NCBI GenBank assembly: GCA_023436585.1
Contig: JAEZIN010000002.1
Coordinates: 316,903 to 380,902, forward strand
Length of the DNA: 64,000 nt
Source: Bacillota bacterium
Lineage (GTDB): Bacteria > Bacillota > Clostridia > Christensenellales > Aristaeellaceae
Reading direction: 5' to 3'
Under the pieces are notes generated by a model that saw only the letters and a program-made list of their open reading frames with translations, was not told the DNA's origin and searched no databases. Both the position numbers and the translations under genes were made by a program. Of this stretch, positions 32,225-41,953 are shown one piece after another; positions within the stretch are counted from its first letter, which is position 1, and each line of letters begins with the position of its first letter.

Positions 32225-33328
32225 ATGGAACCGTCGAAAGTTTACTTTACCAACCTGCGCGTCACGGAAGGCCGCAACCTGCTGGATAAGCTGCGCCGCC
32301 TGGTGAAAAAGGCAGGCATCGAGGACATCGATTTCAAAAAGAAATTTACGGCCATCAAGCTGCATTTCGGGGAGCCGGGGAACCTATCCTTCGTCCGGCC
32401 CAATTATGCCAGGGTGCTGGTGGAACTGGTGCGCAAAAACGGCGGCATGCCTTTTTTGACCGACTGCAACACGCTGTATGTGGGCAGAAGGAAAAACGCG
32501 CTGGATCATTTGGATGCCGCCTATGAAAACGGGTTCTCCCCCTTCTCCACCGACTGCCACGTGATCATCGGCGACGGCCTCAAAGGCACCGATGAAGCGC
32601 TGGTGAAGATCCCCGGCGACTACGTGAAGGAAGCCAAGATCGGCCGCGGTATTATGGACGCGGATGTGTTCATCAGCCTGACCCACTTTAAAGGCCATGA
32701 GGGCACCGGCTTTGGCGGAACACTCAAGAACATCGGCATGGGCTGCGGTTCCAGGGCCGGCAAAATGGAAATGCATGTGTCCGGCAAGCCGGAGGTGGAT
32801 GAGGACCTGTGCGTCCATTGCGGAAAATGCCGCAAGGAGTGCGCCCACGACGCCATCACCTTCCCCCACAAGAAGGCACGCATCGACTGGGACAAGTGCG
32901 TGGGCTGCGGCCGCTGCATCGGCGCCTGCCCGGAGGATGCCATCCATCCCACAGGGGATCAGCACAACGACATACTGAACAAGAAGATCGCGGAGTACAG
33001 CCTGGCCGTATTGCAGGGCAGGCCCCACTTCCACGTGAGCCTGGTGATGGACATCTCCCCCGCCTGTGACTGCCATGATTACAACGACGCGCCCATCCTC
33101 CCGGATGTGGGCATGTTCGCCTCTTTTGATCCGGTGGCGCTGGACCAAGCCTGCGCGGACGCCTGCCTGAAGCTCTCCCCGCTGCCAAACAGCAAGCTGT
33201 CGGATGTCCCCCATATCAGCGACGATCCTTTTTTGAACAGCCATCCGGATACCAACTGGGTCACCCAACTCACCCACGGCGAAAAGCTGGGGCTGGGAAC
33301 CAGGGCTTACGAATTGATCGAGGTGTGA
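32225..33328 (+). CDS. DUF362 domain protein with two [4Fe-4S] ferredoxin motifs
   Basis: 367 aa. The DUF362 fold covers most of the chain (FVRPNYARVLVELV, DCNTLYVGRRKNALDHLDAA, LTHFKGHEGTGFGGTLKNIGMG). Inserted near residues 195-240 are two ferredoxin motifs, CVHCGKCRKEC and CVGCGRCIGACPE, each ligating a 4Fe-4S cluster. Such proteins are common in anaerobes and are presumed cytoplasmic electron carriers or iron-sulfur enzymes; no substrate is established. uvrA begins 4 nt after its stop, so the two are co-transcribed, though a functional link is not evident. Confidence 0.85.
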   Translation: MEPSKVYFTNLRVTEGRNLLDKLRRLVKKAGIEDIDFKKKFTAIKLHFGEPGNLSFVRPNYARVLVELVRKNGGMPFLTDCNTLYVGRRKNALDHLDAAYENGFSPFSTDCHVIIGDGLKGTDEALVKIPGDYVKEAKIGRGIMDADVFISLTHFKGHEGTGFGGTLKNIGMGCGSRAGKMEMHVSGKPEVDEDLCVHCGKCRKECAHDAITFPHKKARIDWDKCVGCGRCIGACPEDAIHPTGDQHNDILNKKIAEYSLAVLQGRPHFHVSLVMDISPACDCHDYNDAPILPDVGMFASFDPVALDQACADACLKLSPLPNSKLSDVPHISDDPFLNSHPDTNWVTQLTHGEKLGLGTRAYELIEV

Positions 33329-33331
33329 CGC

Positions 33332-36163
33332 GTGCGCAATACGCTTTTTATAAAAGGTGCCCGGGAGCACAACCTGAAAAACATCGACCTGGAGATCCCC
33401 CGCGACAAGCTGGTGGTGTTCACGGGCCTGTCCGGGTCAGGTAAAAGCTCCCTGGCCTTTGATACCATCTATGCCGAGGGGCAGAGGCGGTATGTGGAAT
33501 CACTGTCCGCCTATGCCAGGCAGTTCCTGGGGCAGATGGAGAAGCCGGATATCGACTACATTGAGGGGCTGTCCCCCGCCATCTCCATCGACCAGAAGAC
33601 AACCAGCCGCAACCCCCGCTCCACCGTGGGCACGGTGACGGAGGTGCACGACTATTTGCGCCTTTTGTATGCCCGCATCGGCACGCCCCACTGCCCCCAG
33701 TGCGGCAAGGAAATCAACCAGCAGACCATCGACCAGATGGTGGATCAAATTTTGTCCAATCCCGAGGGTACGCGCTTGCAGGTGCTGGCGCCGGTGGTGC
33801 GCGGCCGCAAGGGCGAGCACGCCAGAATATTGGAGGATGCCCGCAAGGGCGGATTCGTGCGCGTGCGCATCGACGGTACGCTCTATGAAATCGATGATAC
33901 GCCGCCCCTGGACAAGCAAAAAAAGCACTCCATCGAGATCGTCATCGACCGGCTCATCATACGGCCCGGCAAGGAAATGTCCAAGCGCTTAACCGACAGC
34001 ATGGAAACGGCGGCGGGCCAGTCCGGCGGGCTGATATTGATCGACCTGTTCGAGCAGGGGGAAATCCTTTTTTCCCAGAACTACGCCTGCGCCGACTGCG
34101 GTATCTCTATAGAGGAATTGGCGCCCAGGCTTTTCTCCTTCAATAGCCCCTTTGGCGCATGCCCCACCTGCGCCGGCCTTGGCACGCTGATGAAAATCAG
34201 CCCCGACATCGTGCTCCCGGACCGCAGCCTTTCCTTGAACCAGGGTGCCATCAACGCCATGGGCTGGAACGTGAAGGACCCCTCCAGCATCGCCAACATG
34301 TTCTTTGCCGCCCTGGCCCAGAAGTACGGCTTTGATATGGATACGCCCGTACAGGACCTGCCTGAAAAAATCGTGGACATGCTGCTGTACGGCACCGGCA
34401 AGGAAAAGATTACCGTCCATTACGCCGGGCAAAACGGCGCCGGCCACTTCGATGCGCCTTATGAGGGCATCATCCCCTCCCTGGAGCGCCGCTACCGGGA
34501 AACCGCCAGCGACGGCATGAAGGCTTTGTATGAGGAATACATGGTGGCCGACCAGTGCCCCGACTGCCACGGCAAGCGCTTGAAGCCCGAGGCCCTGGCT
34601 GTCACTGTGGGCAGCGAGAACATCGCCAAGGTCAGCGATCTGAGTGTACTGGACGCCAGGGAGTTTTTCAAACACCTGACGCTTTCTGAAAAGCAAACGC
34701 TCATCGCCTCCCAGATATTGAAGGAAATCAACGCCCGCCTGGGCTTTTTGGTGGATGTGGGCCTGGACTATTTGACCCTGTCCCGGGCGGCGGGCAGTCT
34801 GTCCGGCGGCGAGGCGCAAAGAATCCGCCTGGCCACGCAGATTGGTTCCTCCCTGGTGGGCGTGCTGTATATTCTGGACGAACCCTCCATCGGCCTGCAC
34901 CAAAGAGACAACGCCAGGCTGCTGAAGACTTTAAAGCACCTGCGGGACATCGGCAATACGCTGATTGTGGTGGAGCACGACGAAGAAACCATGTACGCCG
35001 CCGACTACATCGTCGACATCGGCCCCGGCGCCGGCGCCCACGGCGGCCATATCGTGGCCCAGGGTACGGTGGAGGAAATCATCGCCAACCCAAACTCTCT
35101 GACAGGGCAATATTTAAGCGGAAAGAAAAGCATCCCCGTGCCGGAAAAGAGACGTACGCCAACGGGCTGCCTCACCATCCGCGGCGCGCGGGAGCACAAC
35201 CTCAAAAACATCAATGCCACCATTCCCCTGGGAGTCCTAACCTGCGTCACGGGCGTGTCCGGCAGCGGTAAGTCCAGCCTGGTCAACGAGATTTTGTACA
35301 AATACCTGGCCAAGCAGTTGAACCGGGCCAAAACACGTCCCGGCGCGTTTGATAAGCTGGAAGGTATGGAGCTGCTGGACAAGATCATCGATATCGATCA
35401 GTCGCCCATCGGCCGCACACCGAGGAGCAACCCGGCCACCTACACGGGGCTTTTCGACCTCATCCGCAAGGTGTTCGCGCTGACCCCCGACGCCAAGGCC
35501 AGGGGTTACAAGGAAAACCGCTTCTCCTTTAACGTCAAGGGCGGCCGGTGCGAAGCCTGCTCCGGCGACGGCCTCATCAAAATTGAAATGCACTTCCTGC
35601 CCGATATCTATGTCCCCTGCGAGGTTTGCAAGGGCAAGCGTTACAACCGCGAGACGCTGGAGGTGCACTACCGGGGTAAGTCCATCCACGATGTGCTGGA
35701 GATGACCGTAGAGGAAGGCCTGACCTACTTTGAAAACCATCCGCAGATATTGCGAAAGCTGGAGACACTGTACGATGTAGGCCTTGGCTACATGAAGCTG
35801 GGCCAGTCCAGCACCACGCTGTCTGGCGGTGAAGCCCAGCGGATCAAGTTGGCTACGGAGCTCAGCCGGCGGGCAACAGGCAAAACCATTTATGTGCTGG
35901 ATGAGCCCACCACCGGCCTGCACATGGCCGATGTGGACCGGCTGGTGCAGGTGCTGCAGCGGCTGGTGGATGCCGGCAACAGTGTGATTGTCATCGAGCA
36001 TAACCTGGACATCATCAAAACCGCCGACTACATCCTTGACCTGGGTCCGGAGGGCGGCCACCGGGGCGGGCAGATTATTGCCCAGGGCACACCGGAAGAA
36101 ATCTGCAAAGTAGAGGCCAGCCATACAGGCCAGTACTTGAAAGCCCTGCTGGGGAGACGGTAA
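33332..36163 (+). CDS. uvrA: Excinuclease ABC subunit A
   Basis: 943 aa from GTG 33332, full family length. Two ABC modules are present: Walker A TGLSGSGKSS near residue 31 and TGVSGSGKSS near 640. Signatures are SLSGGEAQRIRLATQIGS and TLSGGEAQRIKLATELS, with ILDEPSIGLH and VLDEPTTGLH. The UvrB-binding and zinc-finger regions are intact (CADCG...CPTC and CEACSGDG...CEVCKG). It recognises bulky DNA lesions in nucleotide excision repair together with UvrB, which is not in the window. Confidence 0.97.
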   Translation: MRNTLFIKGAREHNLKNIDLEIPRDKLVVFTGLSGSGKSSLAFDTIYAEGQRRYVESLSAYARQFLGQMEKPDIDYIEGLSPAISIDQKTTSRNPRSTVGTVTEVHDYLRLLYARIGTPHCPQCGKEINQQTIDQMVDQILSNPEGTRLQVLAPVVRGRKGEHARILEDARKGGFVRVRIDGTLYEIDDTPPLDKQKKHSIEIVIDRLIIRPGKEMSKRLTDSMETAAGQSGGLILIDLFEQGEILFSQNYACADCGISIEELAPRLFSFNSPFGACPTCAGLGTLMKISPDIVLPDRSLSLNQGAINAMGWNVKDPSSIANMFFAALAQKYGFDMDTPVQDLPEKIVDMLLYGTGKEKITVHYAGQNGAGHFDAPYEGIIPSLERRYRETASDGMKALYEEYMVADQCPDCHGKRLKPEALAVTVGSENIAKVSDLSVLDAREFFKHLTLSEKQTLIASQILKEINARLGFLVDVGLDYLTLSRAAGSLSGGEAQRIRLATQIGSSLVGVLYILDEPSIGLHQRDNARLLKTLKHLRDIGNTLIVVEHDEETMYAADYIVDIGPGAGAHGGHIVAQGTVEEIIANPNSLTGQYLSGKKSIPVPEKRRTPTGCLTIRGAREHNLKNINATIPLGVLTCVTGVSGSGKSSLVNEILYKYLAKQLNRAKTRPGAFDKLEGMELLDKIIDIDQSPIGRTPRSNPATYTGLFDLIRKVFALTPDAKARGYKENRFSFNVKGGRCEACSGDGLIKIEMHFLPDIYVPCEVCKGKRYNRETLEVHYRGKSIHDVLEMTVEEGLTYFENHPQILRKLETLYDVGLGYMKLGQSSTTLSGGEAQRIKLATELSRRATGKTIYVLDEPTTGLHMADVDRLVQVLQRLVDAGNSVIVIEHNLDIIKTADYILDLGPEGGHRGGQIIAQGTPEEICKVEASHTGQYLKALLGRR

Positions 36164-36274
36164 CCAGGGAGGCTCCGAAGCCGAAGCGCTGCCCAGATGG
36201 GGCAACTTCCCTATGGAATCCCTGTATAGGGAAAGGTAAAGATGTTGTGTTGTTTCTAGCAGCACCAAATACAA

Positions 36275-36310
36275 AAGAGCGTCGGAAAGACTCCGGCGCT
36301 CTTTCTTTTA
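36275..36310 (+). terminator. Terminator after uvrA
   Basis: The stem AAGAGCG.CGGA/TCCG.CGCTCTT is followed by TCTTTTA. Confidence 0.8.
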
Positions 36311-36370
36311 TAATGCTGCATATGTAGAGGACAGGCCTGGTCAGTGAGATAAAGTTTTTGAGGGATGCGT

Positions 36371-36408
36371 GCGGGAAGTGGGACTTTTTCAAAAATCCTC
36401 CTTCCCGC
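36371..36408. repeat. Hairpin repeat, copy 2
   Basis: 38 bp beginning GCGGGAAG and ending CTTCCCGC with an inner TTTTT/AAAAA stem; by eye about 85% identical to the hairpin at 2114-2151. It lies just outside lpdA and could end the gcv transcript. Confidence 0.6.
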
Positions 36409-36421
36409 AAAAAACAACTCA

Positions 36422-37813
36422 TTACCCCCGCCGCGCCGGAGCCATATGGATGGCCATTCCCTCCACGCTGTCCAGCGCCTCAGTGATGCTTTCGGCAAAG
36501 GTGGGATGGGGGCGGATGGCCTTCAATAGCTGCTCCCGGGTCAGACCGTTGGCGATAGCCACTGTCATTTCGTTCACCATGTCCGTCGCCCGCTCGCATA
36601 CGATTTGAGCTCCCAGCAGCACATCTGTTTGCGCGTCCAGCACAAGCTTCACAAAGCCCCGCTCTCCGCCGGCGATCATGGTGCGGCAGTTGGCTGAGAG
36701 GATATACTTGCCGGTGCGCACGGTGATGCCCTTTGCTTTCGCCTCGTCTGCAGTAAGGCCCACGCATGCAATTTCCGGGCGGGTGTATACGCAGGAGGGC
36801 ACCAGGTCTTCCCGCATAGCAGGGGCATGCCCCGCCGCCCGCTCCACGCAGGCAATGCCCTGGGCGGAGGCAGCATGGGCCAATTGAACAGCCCCCGCCA
36901 CATCGCCGATGGCGTACACGCCGGGTACGCTTGTTTGATGGTTTTCATCCGTCACAATGCGGCCCCGGTCTGTTGCAAGGGTAAAGCCTTCCTCAAACAG
37001 CCCCTGGGTGTTGGCCCTGCGGCCAATGGCCACAAGCACCGTGTCGCCGGCTGTCTGACCCTGCTTGCCGCCTGATTCGTACAGCGCAGTCAGGGAGCCG
37101 TCTTCATTCTTTATGATTTGCGAGACCTTGGCACCGGTAAAGATGCCCGCACCCCGCTTTTTGAGGATCATGGCAAGATTTTGCGATATTTCTCGGTCCA
37201 TTTGAGGCAGGAGCCTTTCCAGCGCCTCAATGATGGTAATCTCATAGCCCAGCGCCTGGAACATGGAAGCGAACTCCACCCCGATGACGCCGCCGCCAAT
37301 GATCACAAAACGTTTACCGGCGGGCGGAGCGCTTAATATGCCGTCGCTGGTCACAACGCCGGGAAGGTCAAGGCCAGGTATGGGCGGCAGTACAGGATTC
37401 GAACCTGTGGCGATGAGGATTTTATCCCCCGTCAGCACCTGGTCCCCCACCACCACGGTGTGGCTGTCCCGGATGACGCCAGCACCTTTTACCAGCGTGA
37501 TACCATTCTGGGCGATCAGCCGGCCGATGCCCTCCCGCAGGTTCAAAACCAGTTCATCCTTTCGGGTGTACATCCTGTCCAGATCCAGGGTGACCTCCCC
37601 GGCCTGTACGCCCCAGCCGGCCAGCCGGTCCAGCTCTTCAAAGCCCATGGCGGCGTGCAGCAGCGCTTTGGTGGGCACGCAGCCGCGGTTCAGGCATGTA
37701 CCGCCCACCTCGTCCTTTTCCACCAGCGCCACCTTTTGCGTAAGCTGCGCCGCCCGGATGGCCGCCTCATAGCCGCCAGGCCCAGCGCCCAGGATGATCC
37801 AGTCAAAATCCAT
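36422..37813 (-). CDS. lpdA: Dihydrolipoyl dehydrogenase (L-protein)
   Basis: 463 aa. It has FAD-binding GAGPGGYEAA at the N-terminus, the redox disulfide GGTCLNRGCVPTK (about 33-45), the NAD-binding GGGVIGVEFA, the second FAD motif VYAIGDVAGA and the C-terminal dimer region with the catalytic His (AIRPHPTFAESI). It reoxidises the lipoyl arm of GcvH and produces NADH. It is the last gene of the gcv operon, 13 bp after lplA. No 2-oxoacid dehydrogenase genes are nearby, so its main partner here is glycine cleavage. Confidence 0.95.
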   Translation of the reverse strand: MDFDWIILGAGPGGYEAAIRAAQLTQKVALVEKDEVGGTCLNRGCVPTKALLHAAMGFEELDRLAGWGVQAGEVTLDLDRMYTRKDELVLNLREGIGRLIAQNGITLVKGAGVIRDSHTVVVGDQVLTGDKILIATGSNPVLPPIPGLDLPGVVTSDGILSAPPAGKRFVIIGGGVIGVEFASMFQALGYEITIIEALERLLPQMDREISQNLAMILKKRGAGIFTGAKVSQIIKNEDGSLTALYESGGKQGQTAGDTVLVAIGRRANTQGLFEEGFTLATDRGRIVTDENHQTSVPGVYAIGDVAGAVQLAHAASAQGIACVERAAGHAPAMREDLVPSCVYTRPEIACVGLTADEAKAKGITVRTGKYILSANCRTMIAGGERGFVKLVLDAQTDVLLGAQIVCERATDMVNEMTVAIANGLTREQLLKAIRPHPTFAESITEALDSVEGMAIHMAPARRG

Positions 37814-37826
37814 GGTCTGTCACCCC

Positions 37827-38816
37827 TTAAAAGTTTTGACTCATCAAGAAAGATTGCAGATCGTGGCCAATCTCCTCCGATCGCGCGCATATGGGCGATA
37901 CGGCTTGCGCAAGTGCTGAGCCGTTAAATTCGCACCCTGCAAAGAGCCCCGGCAGGCTCTGGATCAGGCTTTCATCCAGCGCGTCGGAAAAGGCTGCGCA
38001 TTCCTTTACCCTGCCCGCTTCCACTGAAAACTGCAGTTGGATGCCACCCCAGGCAAAACGCGCCTCCCCTTCCCAGGTAAAGGGGATGGGCCGGCCGTAA
38101 ATCCAGTTCCAGGCGGAAAACTTCTCTTTCCCCGCTTTTACCCTTTCCCCGTCGATGCAGGATAGAGGCAGCTCTTCAGGCTCCGCGCCGTATACCTTGC
38201 CCAAGGCCAGGATCAGCGCATCCTTTAACAAAGGAATCGTAAGTTCGGGGCACAGTTCCTGCAGGTTCACCACCCGTGCCCGGACGGAGGATACGCCCTT
38301 GGACGCAAGCTTTTGCTGGGGCACATTCAAATACCTGGCCAGGTTCTCCATATCCACATTGGTAAGCAGTGTGCCGTGGTGATAGGCATTTTCTCCGCTT
38401 TTGTAAAATGCATTGCCGGAAAATTTCCGCCCGTCCACCGTGATATCGTTGCGGCCGGTGCGCTCCGCGGGAATTCCGAAAGAGCGCACCGCCTGCAGTA
38501 TGACTTCCGTCTGCCTGGCCACATCGTAATCGGCCTGGCTTACAAGAAACGTAAAATTGAGGTTGCCCAGGTCATGATACACCGCGCCGCCGCCGGAAAG
38601 CCTGCGCACCAAATGGCCGCCGTCTTTCTCGAGATCAGGCACCCGTACTTCCTTCCAGGCATTCTGGTTGCGCCCGATCACCACCGTGTGCCGGTTCTGC
38701 CACAGGTACAGGATCACTTCCCCCCGCTGTACCGTCTCCAGCAGGTGTTCCTCCAAAGCCAGATTGTCATGGGGAGCCGTGCAGTCTGTCACAATATAGC
38801 GGCAGCGGCTGATCAT
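37827..38816 (-). CDS. lplA: Lipoate-protein ligase A
   Basis: 329 aa from ATG 38816, which has GGAGGAG upstream and lies 4 nt after gcvPB; the longer frame would overlap that gene. It has the family motifs NLALEEHLL, WQNRHTVVIGRNQN, RRLSGGGAVYHDLGNLNF and RNDITVDGRKFSGNAF. It activates lipoate with ATP and attaches it to GcvH. The C-terminal accessory domain is present. Placement between the P- and L-protein genes indicates that it is dedicated to lipoylating GcvH from scavenged lipoate. Confidence 0.94.
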   Translation of the reverse strand: MISRCRYIVTDCTAPHDNLALEEHLLETVQRGEVILYLWQNRHTVVIGRNQNAWKEVRVPDLEKDGGHLVRRLSGGGAVYHDLGNLNFTFLVSQADYDVARQTEVILQAVRSFGIPAERTGRNDITVDGRKFSGNAFYKSGENAYHHGTLLTNVDMENLARYLNVPQQKLASKGVSSVRARVVNLQELCPELTIPLLKDALILALGKVYGAEPEELPLSCIDGERVKAGKEKFSAWNWIYGRPIPFTWEGEARFAWGGIQLQFSVEAGRVKECAAFSDALDESLIQSLPGLFAGCEFNGSALAQAVSPICARSEEIGHDLQSFLMSQNF

Positions 38817-38820
38817 GGCC

Positions 38821-40239
38821 TCACTCCTCCGAAAAGATATAGCGCAGCTTGGGGTTGCGGGCCGCTGCCACCTCATCGGGCCTGCCGATGGGGGTGGTTA
38901 CGGGGCACAGGTGCAGGCTATCCGGATCGTCCTTGGCTTTTTGCGCGATTTCCTTCAGGGCAGCGATGCCTTCCTCCAGCGTTTCTCGGCTCTCCGTCTC
39001 CGTGGGCTCGATCATCAGTGCCTCGTGCACGATAAGTGGGAAGTACATCGTCGGGGGATGCATGCCTTTGTCCAGCAGCGCCTTTGCCACATCCAGGGCG
39101 GAAACGCCGGTTTCCTTTTTGAGGTTCTCCAGCGTCAGCACAAACTCATGCATGCAGGTGTGGTCATAGGCCAGGTCGTACGTGTCCTTCAGGCGGTTCA
39201 TCATGTAGTTGGCATTGAGCACGGCGTTTTCGGATGCCTCCCGAATACCTTCCCGGCCCAGGGTGAGGATGTAGGTCAGCGCCCGTACCACGATAAGGAA
39301 GTTGCCGTAGAACGCCTTCACCTGGCCGATGCTTTGCGGACCCGGCGTCTCGCCCAATGCAGAAGACGGCAGGAAAGGCGCCAGGAAGGCCTTGCAGCCC
39401 ACCGGCCCGGAGCCGGGCCCGCCGCCGCCGTGGGGCGTGGAGAAGGTTTTGTGCAAATTGAGATGCACCACGTCAAAGCCCATGTCGCCGGGCCGCACCA
39501 CGCCCATAATGGCGTTGAGGTTCGCCCCGTCGTAGTAACACAATCCGCCCGCCTCATGGACGATGCGGGTGATATCCAGTATGTTCTTGTCAAACAGACC
39601 CAGGGTGTTGGGGTTGGTGAGCATCAGCCCGGCGGTGTCTTCCCCCACGGCAGCCCGGAGGGCATTCAGATCCACGCAGCCGTCCGGCCCGGAAGGAATG
39701 CTGACCACCGAATAGCCCGCCATGGCCCCGGTGGCCGGGTTGGTGCCGTGCGCGGAATCGGGCACGATGAGCTTTGTGCGCTTACTATCGCCCCGGGATT
39801 GATGATAAGCCTTGATGAGCAGCACACCGGTAAACTCGCCATGGGCGCCTGCGGCGGGCTGGAAAGTCATGCGGTCCATGCCGGTGATCTCGCACAAGTG
39901 CTTTTCAGCGGTTGCCAAAACCTCCAGGCAGCCCTGCACCGTCTCCTTGGGCTGCAGGGGGTGGATGTTGGCAAAGCCGGGCAGCGAGGCGATCTCGTCA
40001 TTGATGCGGGGGTTGTACTTCATGGTGCAGGAGCCCAAGGGATAAAAGCCGCTGTTGACGCCGTGGGCACGCCTCGCCAGCTTCGTATAATGGCGGCTGA
40101 TGTCCGTTTCCGCCATCTCCGGCAGTTGCGGGGCGTTCCCCCTTTGATATTCTTCCGGCAGCGATGTCTCCGGCACGTCGCACTTGGGCAAAAGGCTTAC
40201 ATGATGGCCGGGGCGGCTTACTTCAAAAATCAGGTTCAT
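38821..40239 (-). CDS. gcvPB: Glycine dehydrogenase (decarboxylating) subunit 2
   Basis: 472 aa from ATG 40239, whose ATGA overlaps the gcvPA stop, with GGGAGG 10 nt upstream. It carries the PLP lysine in HLNLHKTFSTPHGGGGPG and TFQPAAGAHGEFTG. With GcvPA it forms the split P-protein that decarboxylates glycine and loads the aminomethyl group on the lipoyl arm. Length is typical of the two-subunit form. Confidence 0.96.
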   Translation of the reverse strand: MNLIFEVSRPGHHVSLLPKCDVPETSLPEEYQRGNAPQLPEMAETDISRHYTKLARRAHGVNSGFYPLGSCTMKYNPRINDEIASLPGFANIHPLQPKETVQGCLEVLATAEKHLCEITGMDRMTFQPAAGAHGEFTGVLLIKAYHQSRGDSKRTKLIVPDSAHGTNPATGAMAGYSVVSIPSGPDGCVDLNALRAAVGEDTAGLMLTNPNTLGLFDKNILDITRIVHEAGGLCYYDGANLNAIMGVVRPGDMGFDVVHLNLHKTFSTPHGGGGPGSGPVGCKAFLAPFLPSSALGETPGPQSIGQVKAFYGNFLIVVRALTYILTLGREGIREASENAVLNANYMMNRLKDTYDLAYDHTCMHEFVLTLENLKKETGVSALDVAKALLDKGMHPPTMYFPLIVHEALMIEPTETESRETLEEGIAALKEIAQKAKDDPDSLHLCPVTTPIGRPDEVAAARNPKLRYIFSEE

Positions 40240-41558
40240 TTTGCGCACACCTCCCGGACGGTTTGTATCGCATCGTCAAGCTGTTCCCGGCTGACCTGCT
40301 CGGTAGCACACCAGAGCAATTCATCGTCCCCTACCGGCAGCCCGCCCAGGATGTCCTTCTCCTCCAGCGCTTTCAAGACAGCTTCACGCTTTCCGCCGCA
40401 GGCCGTAACAAACTCATGGAAGAAAGCTGCGCTTCCCACCCGGCGGATGCCCGGAATCTTCGTCAGGCCCGCTTCCAGATAATGCGCCTTGCTCATGGAT
40501 TGCATGGCCGCTTCCTTTAAGCCTTCCGGCCCCATGGCGGACAGGTACACCGCCGCGGTCAATGCACACAGCGCCTGGTTGGAGCAAACATTGGAGCTGG
40601 CCTTTTCCCGCCTGATGTGCTGCTCACGGGCCTGCAGCGTCAATACAAAGGCGCGGTTTCCGCTATGGTCTGTGGTTTCGCCCACGATGCGGCCCGGCAG
40701 CTTGCGCATCATGGCCGTGGTGGCCGCCATGAACCCAAGGTACGGCCCGCCAAAGGACAGCGGCATGCCCAGCGGCTGGCCCTCGCCCACGGCGATGTCG
40801 GCTCCCGCCTCTTTGGGGGACTGCATCACGGCCAAAGCAATGGGGTTGACGCCCAGGATGTACTTGCCGCCAGCCGCGTGCACCTTTTCGCCCAGCAGCT
40901 TTGTATCCTCCAGCGCGCCATAAAAGTTGGGCTGCTGTATAAACAGGCAGGCGGTATCCTCACCCAGCATGCTTTCCAGCGCCGCCAAATCGGTAATGCC
41001 ATCCTTCTTAGGCACGATGCGCATGGGTGCGTTGGCGGCGTTGCAGAAGGTTTGGATGGTAGCGATGGTATCCGGGTGGGTGGTGGCAGACACAAGCGCC
41101 GTCACCCGCTTGCGCTCCCGGCACATGGCCACGGCTTCGGCCGCTGCCTCGGCCCCGTCGTACATGGAAGCGTTGCTCACGTCCAGGCCAGTCAATTCGC
41201 AGATCATGGTCTGGTACTCAAATATGGACTGCAAAATGCCCTGGCTGATCTCCGCCTGGTAAGGCGTATAAGCGGTGACAAACTCCTCTTTGGAGGTGAT
41301 GTACTTTACGATAGAGGGGATATAGTGGTTGTACGCCCCGGCGCCCCGCAGGATCACAGAATAGGTCCTGTTCTTGCGGGAAACCGCCGTCATCTCCCGG
41401 CGGACCTCATACTCCGTTTTCCCCTCCGGCAGGTTCAAAGGCGTCTGCAAGAGTACCTGCCGGGGCACATCCAAAAACAATTCCGAAACACTCTGAACGT
41501 TAAGGGAGGAGAGCATTTCCTGCCGCTCTCCCTTTGTGGTGGGGATATAGCTGCCCAT
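40236..41558 (-). CDS. gcvPA: Glycine dehydrogenase (decarboxylating) subunit 1
   Basis: 440 aa. It has the characteristic start YIPTTKGERQEML and the internal motifs AYTPYQAEISQGILQ and NASMYDGAEAAAEAV. It is the N-terminal half of the split P-protein. It starts 2 nt after the gcvH stop and ends overlapping gcvPB, so stoichiometric translation is likely. Confidence 0.96.
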   Translation of the reverse strand: MGSYIPTTKGERQEMLSSLNVQSVSELFLDVPRQVLLQTPLNLPEGKTEYEVRREMTAVSRKNRTYSVILRGAGAYNHYIPSIVKYITSKEEFVTAYTPYQAEISQGILQSIFEYQTMICELTGLDVSNASMYDGAEAAAEAVAMCRERKRVTALVSATTHPDTIATIQTFCNAANAPMRIVPKKDGITDLAALESMLGEDTACLFIQQPNFYGALEDTKLLGEKVHAAGGKYILGVNPIALAVMQSPKEAGADIAVGEGQPLGMPLSFGGPYLGFMAATTAMMRKLPGRIVGETTDHSGNRAFVLTLQAREQHIRREKASSNVCSNQALCALTAAVYLSAMGPEGLKEAAMQSMSKAHYLEAGLTKIPGIRRVGSAAFFHEFVTACGGKREAVLKALEEKDILGGLPVGDDELLWCATEQVSREQLDDAIQTVREVCAK

Positions 41559-41560
41559 GC

Positions 41561-41938
41561 TTACTCCTCCTTGGGGATGGCCGCATAGGCATCGGCATCC
41601 ATAAGCTCCACCGTGGCGGTCACATCCTTCACCCGAATGAACCAGGCCTCATACGGCGCCTGATTGATGCTCTGCGGGCTATCCAGCAGCGCCTCGTTAA
41701 TCTCCGTCACTTCGCCTGTCACGGGGCTGTATACGTCACTGACGGCCTTCACCGATTCCACATCGGCAAAGGTTTCCCCTGCGGTAACACTGTCGCCGGG
41801 CTGGGGCAGGTTCACGAACACCAGGTCGCCCAGCGCCTCCTGGGCATAATCCGTCAAACCGATTTCCACCGTTCCGTCTTGAAGAGGGCGCACCCATTCG
41901 TGGGATTTGGAATAACGAAGTTCAGCGGGAGTATTCAT
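41561..41938 (-). CDS. gcvH: Glycine cleavage system H protein
   Basis: 125 aa. It has the start LRYSKSHEWVRP, the lipoyl-lysine motif ESVKAVSDVYSPVTGEV (Lys near 64) and the closing DADAYAAIPKEE. It shuttles the aminomethyl group between the P, T and L proteins. It lies 15 bp after gcvT. Confidence 0.97.
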   Translation of the reverse strand: MNTPAELRYSKSHEWVRPLQDGTVEIGLTDYAQEALGDLVFVNLPQPGDSVTAGETFADVESVKAVSDVYSPVTGEVTEINEALLDSPQSINQAPYEAWFIRVKDVTATVELMDADAYAAIPKEE

Positions 41939-41953
41939 GATGACAGCCTCCTT

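Noticed and set aside
37389..37412. tRNA T-arm-like sequence (minus strand GGTTCGAATCC)
   Set aside because: It lies inside lpdA and encodes TGSNPVLPP of the conserved NAD-binding region; no acceptor or anticodon arms surround it.
38815..40482. Long plus-strand frame (555 codons) opposite gcvPB/gcvPA
   Set aside because: It is the antisense shadow of GC-rich coding sequence: low-complexity His/Gly/Arg composition, no RBS, and it spans two real genes.
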